NCBI GenBank assembly: GCA_030599405.1
Contig: JAUVOB010000059.1
Coordinates: forward strand, 1 to 7,441
DNA from: Chloroflexota bacterium
GTDB lineage: Bacteria; Chloroflexota; Anaerolineae; Promineifilales; Promineifilaceae
Direction: 5' to 3'
DNA length: 7,441 bases
Under the pieces are notes generated by a model, which worked only from the letters and a program-made list of their open reading frames with translations, was not told the origin of the DNA and did no database searches. The position numbers were made by a program, and so were the translations under genes. This document shows, one piece after another, positions 6,301-7,441 of the stretch (position 1 is its first letter; each line of letters opens with the position of its first letter).

Positions 6301-7441
6301 GTGAGCATGAGCTAAACCGCGTCGTGGTGGCGTCATGCACGCCTCGTACTCACGAGTCGTTATTCCAGAGCACAATTCGTGACGCCGGACTGAATTACTA
6401 TCTCTTCGAGTTGGCCAACATCCGCGACCAATGTTCATGGGTGCACCGTGATTTCCCCGATCAGGCTACTCAGAAAGCCAATGATCTGGTGCGGATGGCG
6501 GTAGCGAAAGTCCACCTGGTTGAGGCGCTGCAACGGAAGGAGCTCGAGTTCAATCATGACGCTCTGGTGATAGGGGGTGGACTTGCTGGAATGACGGCGG
6601 CGCTTGAGTTGGCAAGCCAGGGTTTTCAGGTCTCGCTAGTTGAGAAGGAACGTGATTTGGGCGGCAATATGCGGCACCTGCAATACTTGCTCAGCCTGGC
6701 CGATCCGCAAGGTTTGCTCAGAAATCTGATCTTGCGAACGATGAACAATCCGAACATACACCTCTTTCTGGATTCCGAAGTTGCGACGTTCGAAGGAAGC
6801 CTGGGTAACTTCAAGACATCGCTCAGACTGGGTAGCAATGATTCGACTCCAAAAATCAACCATGGTGTTGTCATCGTCGCCACGGGGGCAGTGCCTTACC
6901 AGCCCACCGAATATCTCTATGGCGAAGATGACCGTGTTCTGACTCAGATGGAACTGGAACAGATCCTTGTTGAAGAGGAACCGAAAGTGAAAAAGTGGGA
7001 TTCGGTCGTGATGATTCAATGCGTTGGTTCTCGTAACGCTGAACGACCTTACTGTAGCAGGCTATGCTGTAGCCAGGCTGTTAAGAACGCATTGGTTATC
7101 AAGGACAAGAGTCCTGAGACAGAGGTATATGTCCTGTACAGGGATATTCGCACCTATGGCTTACTGGAAAAGTATTATCGAAAGGCGCGCGAAAAAGGCG
7201 TCGTTTTCATGCGCTTCGAGGATGAGGCGGATCCGAAAGTATCGCTACCGAATGATGACGGCGCGAATGCAAAGCTTAGCGTCGCCATCCATGATGCCAT
7301 GCTCGATGACCGTGTTGAATTGAAGGCTGACCGGGTTGTTCTGTCCGTAGCCACGGTTCCGCATTCCGACGCAAGCCATCTGGCCCAGTTACTGAAAGTG
7401 CCGCTAACGCAGGATGGTTTTTTCCAGGAAGCTCATCTAAA
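3330..7441 (+). CDS. hdrA: Giant HdrA-like flavoprotein with inserted GltD module and second HdrA unit, 3' truncated by window
   Basis: Reading from ATG 3330 I find 1370 sense codons and no stop before the right edge; ordinary HdrA is roughly 650 residues. Order of parts: FAD Rossmann motif GGGIAG (26-31), DCAMC (69-73), a ferredoxin motif C122/C125/C128/C132, then HdrA-typical YPQAVPNAYAI (154-164). A GltD-like module follows (about 168-639), then a six-cysteine segment (640-656) and the rest of FAD unit 1, with C739/C750/C754/C755 in the QCVGSR...CC motif. After these come an HdrA N-terminal-type domain (about 936-1060: C943, C945, C978, C1003, C1035) and FAD unit 2, with GGGLAG (1082-1087) and C1231/C1242/C1246/C1247. 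No signal peptide or membrane span is visible. The likely role is the flavin/NAD(P)H electron hub for HdrCB, possibly bifurcating with ferredoxin. Further C-terminal parts, perhaps ferredoxin domains, lie beyond the window. Confidence 0.94.
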   Translation, partial: MSTAAESFPVPLSKNGKPVGSVLVIGGGIAGMQASLDLADSGFKVHLVEKEPAIGGRMAALDKTFPTNDCAMCTISPRLVSTASHQNIEVMTNSTLLKLDGTAGHFTATLRHNPRYIDPEKCTACGDCASVCPIVLPDRFNGGLSERRAAYKLYPQAVPNAYAIEKKGIAPCRDACPAGQRAQGYIALIREGRYEEAMRVIKEDNPFPGICGRICNHRCETACNRKLVDEPVAIAALKRFVTDQVYANPYKPPEPVERKYEERVAIIGAGPCGLTAAKDLVTAGYGVTVLEALPVAGGMLRVGVPEYRLPSRIVNREIQEIIDLGVELRLNTRVENLDDIFAEGFEAILIAVGAHEGKRLPIPGADHPEVLTAVRYLRDVRLGNGPNLTDRNVLVLGGGNVAFDCARTAARSGAKTVGVACLEPRDAMLADEHEAIEAEEEGIKVLTSQSFNRVCQGNGNITGIEAVDVSFMKFETDGALTLETVPDSEHILPCDVVIFAIGQRIGLALIPDDSGVGVTQQGMIAVNPNTFATSHPGVFAAGDATRGTAFAIEAVAAGHRAARSIGKYLQNELLETRGHIDLPVVRTSPTEINARIGSGEIRVKPRVEMAALEASTRRHSFEEVNLGYTEEEARAEAARCLQCGVCSECLSCFYECAAGAINHDDVARVETIDVGAVILATGFQPYDATQSGEYGLGRFPNVVTSMQYERILSPSGSYGGHLVRPSDGHEPRRVAWIQCVGSRQADRNWCSAVCCMYATKQAMITLEHAPGTECTVFFIDFRAYGKGFDGYYERAKEIGIRYLRSLPSGIRQIADSENLEISYALPDGRIITEEFDMVVLSVGLEPPQGMSRLASNLGVELTPDGFCQLTNLSPLDTTREGVYVCGPFAEPKDIPETVMSASAAAARAMTLLAESRNSLVRTKEYPPEIDVSEQPPRIGVFVCHCGTNIAGVVDVAAVTEYAKNLPGVVHADHYLFTCSTDSQANIREAVSEHELNRVVVASCTPRTHESLFQSTIRDAGLNYYLFELANIRDQCSWVHRDFPDQATQKANDLVRMAVAKVHLVEALQRKELEFNHDALVIGGGLAGMTAALELASQGFQVSLVEKERDLGGNMRHLQYLLSLADPQGLLRNLILRTMNNPNIHLFLDSEVATFEGSLGNFKTSLRLGSNDSTPKINHGVVIVATGAVPYQPTEYLYGEDDRVLTQMELEQILVEEEPKVKKWDSVVMIQCVGSRNAERPYCSRLCCSQAVKNALVIKDKSPETEVYVLYRDIRTYGLLEKYYRKAREKGVVFMRFEDEADPKVSLPNDDGANAKLSVAIHDAMLDDRVELKADRVVLSVATVPHSDASHLAQLLKVPLTQDGFFQEAHL
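3831..5246 (+). other. GltD/NfnB-like NAD(P)H oxidoreductase module inserted within the hdrA-like gene
   Basis: Residues about 168-639 match the small subunit of glutamate synthase in order and size (about 470 residues). First is an iron-sulfur domain with C172, C176, C211, C215, C219 and C223 (PCRDACPAG, CGRICNHRCETAC). Then comes a FAD site VAIIGAGPCG (264-273) with GGMLRVGVPEYRLP (297-310), and a second nucleotide site VLVLGGGNVAFD (393-404). Last is the closing FAD motif GVFAAGDATRGTAFAIEA (537-554). The second nucleotide site should bind NADH or NADPH. Its downstream stretch is ACLEPRD (420-426) rather than the RRxR-like basic pattern of NADPH-using GltD, so NADH is plausible. The frame is unbroken at both junctions. 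Confidence 0.9.
6135..7441 (+). other. Second HdrA unit (N-terminal domain plus FAD domain) within the hdrA-like gene
   Basis: From residue about 936 the protein restarts as HdrA: RIGVFVCHCGTNIAGVVDV, then FTCSTDSQ, VVVASCTPRTHES and ANIRDQCSWVH are signatures of the HdrA N-terminal domain. The FAD motif ALVIGGGLAGM (1078-1088), VEKERDLGG and VVIVATGA (1180-1187) follow, then a repeated QCVGSR...CC motif. The usual ferredoxin insert between the first FAD strand region and VVIVATGA is missing here: FKTSLRLGSND leads almost directly to VVIVATGA. The unit is cut by the window edge at residue 1370. Confidence 0.88.

Overview
The window is bacterial, with roughly balanced base composition and tightly packed genes, all on the + strand. 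It holds two blocks: the end of a two-component regulatory pair, and the start of an hdrCBA-type cluster (heterodisulfide reductase-like). The style of both blocks suggests an anaerobic bacterium: a GAF-linked NarX/DegS-type kinase with a LuxR-type regulator, and soluble Hdr subunits with a GltD-fused HdrA. Chloroflexota (Anaerolineae-like) or a sulfate-reducer-like lineage is my best guess, but no sequence here fixes the taxon.

Layout: 1-896 is the C-terminal part of a sensor histidine kinase, cut by the left edge. 906-1565 is its partner NarL/LuxR-family response regulator. 1566-1873 (308 bases) has no convincing gene. It contains three potential RNA hairpins, the last being a strong intrinsic terminator that ends only about 13 bases before the hdrC ribosome binding site. 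1874-2416 is hdrC, 2413-3333 is hdrB and 3330-7441 is an hdrA-like gene running off the right edge. The last three genes are joined by ATGA stop/start overlaps and must be co-transcribed and probably translationally coupled.

How they work together: HdrC carries two cubane [4Fe-4S] clusters. HdrB carries both five-cysteine CCG motifs that build the noncubane clusters which reduce disulfides in methanogen HdrB. The HdrA-like protein supplies the flavin and pyridine nucleotide chemistry. It is the most interesting item: at least 1370 residues, with an entire GltD/NfnB-like NAD(P)H:flavin module inserted inside the first HdrA FAD unit. An HdrA N-terminal domain and a second HdrA FAD unit follow. 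The protein reads as a single-chain version of what other organisms assemble from HdrA plus separate NAD(P)H-oxidising subunits. It therefore suggests an NAD(P)H-linked, possibly flavin-bifurcating, disulfide/thiol or ferredoxin oxidoreductase. The physiological disulfide is not visible. No hydrogenase, MvhD/FlpD, Flx, MetF or Qmo partner lies in the window, though partners could lie downstream.
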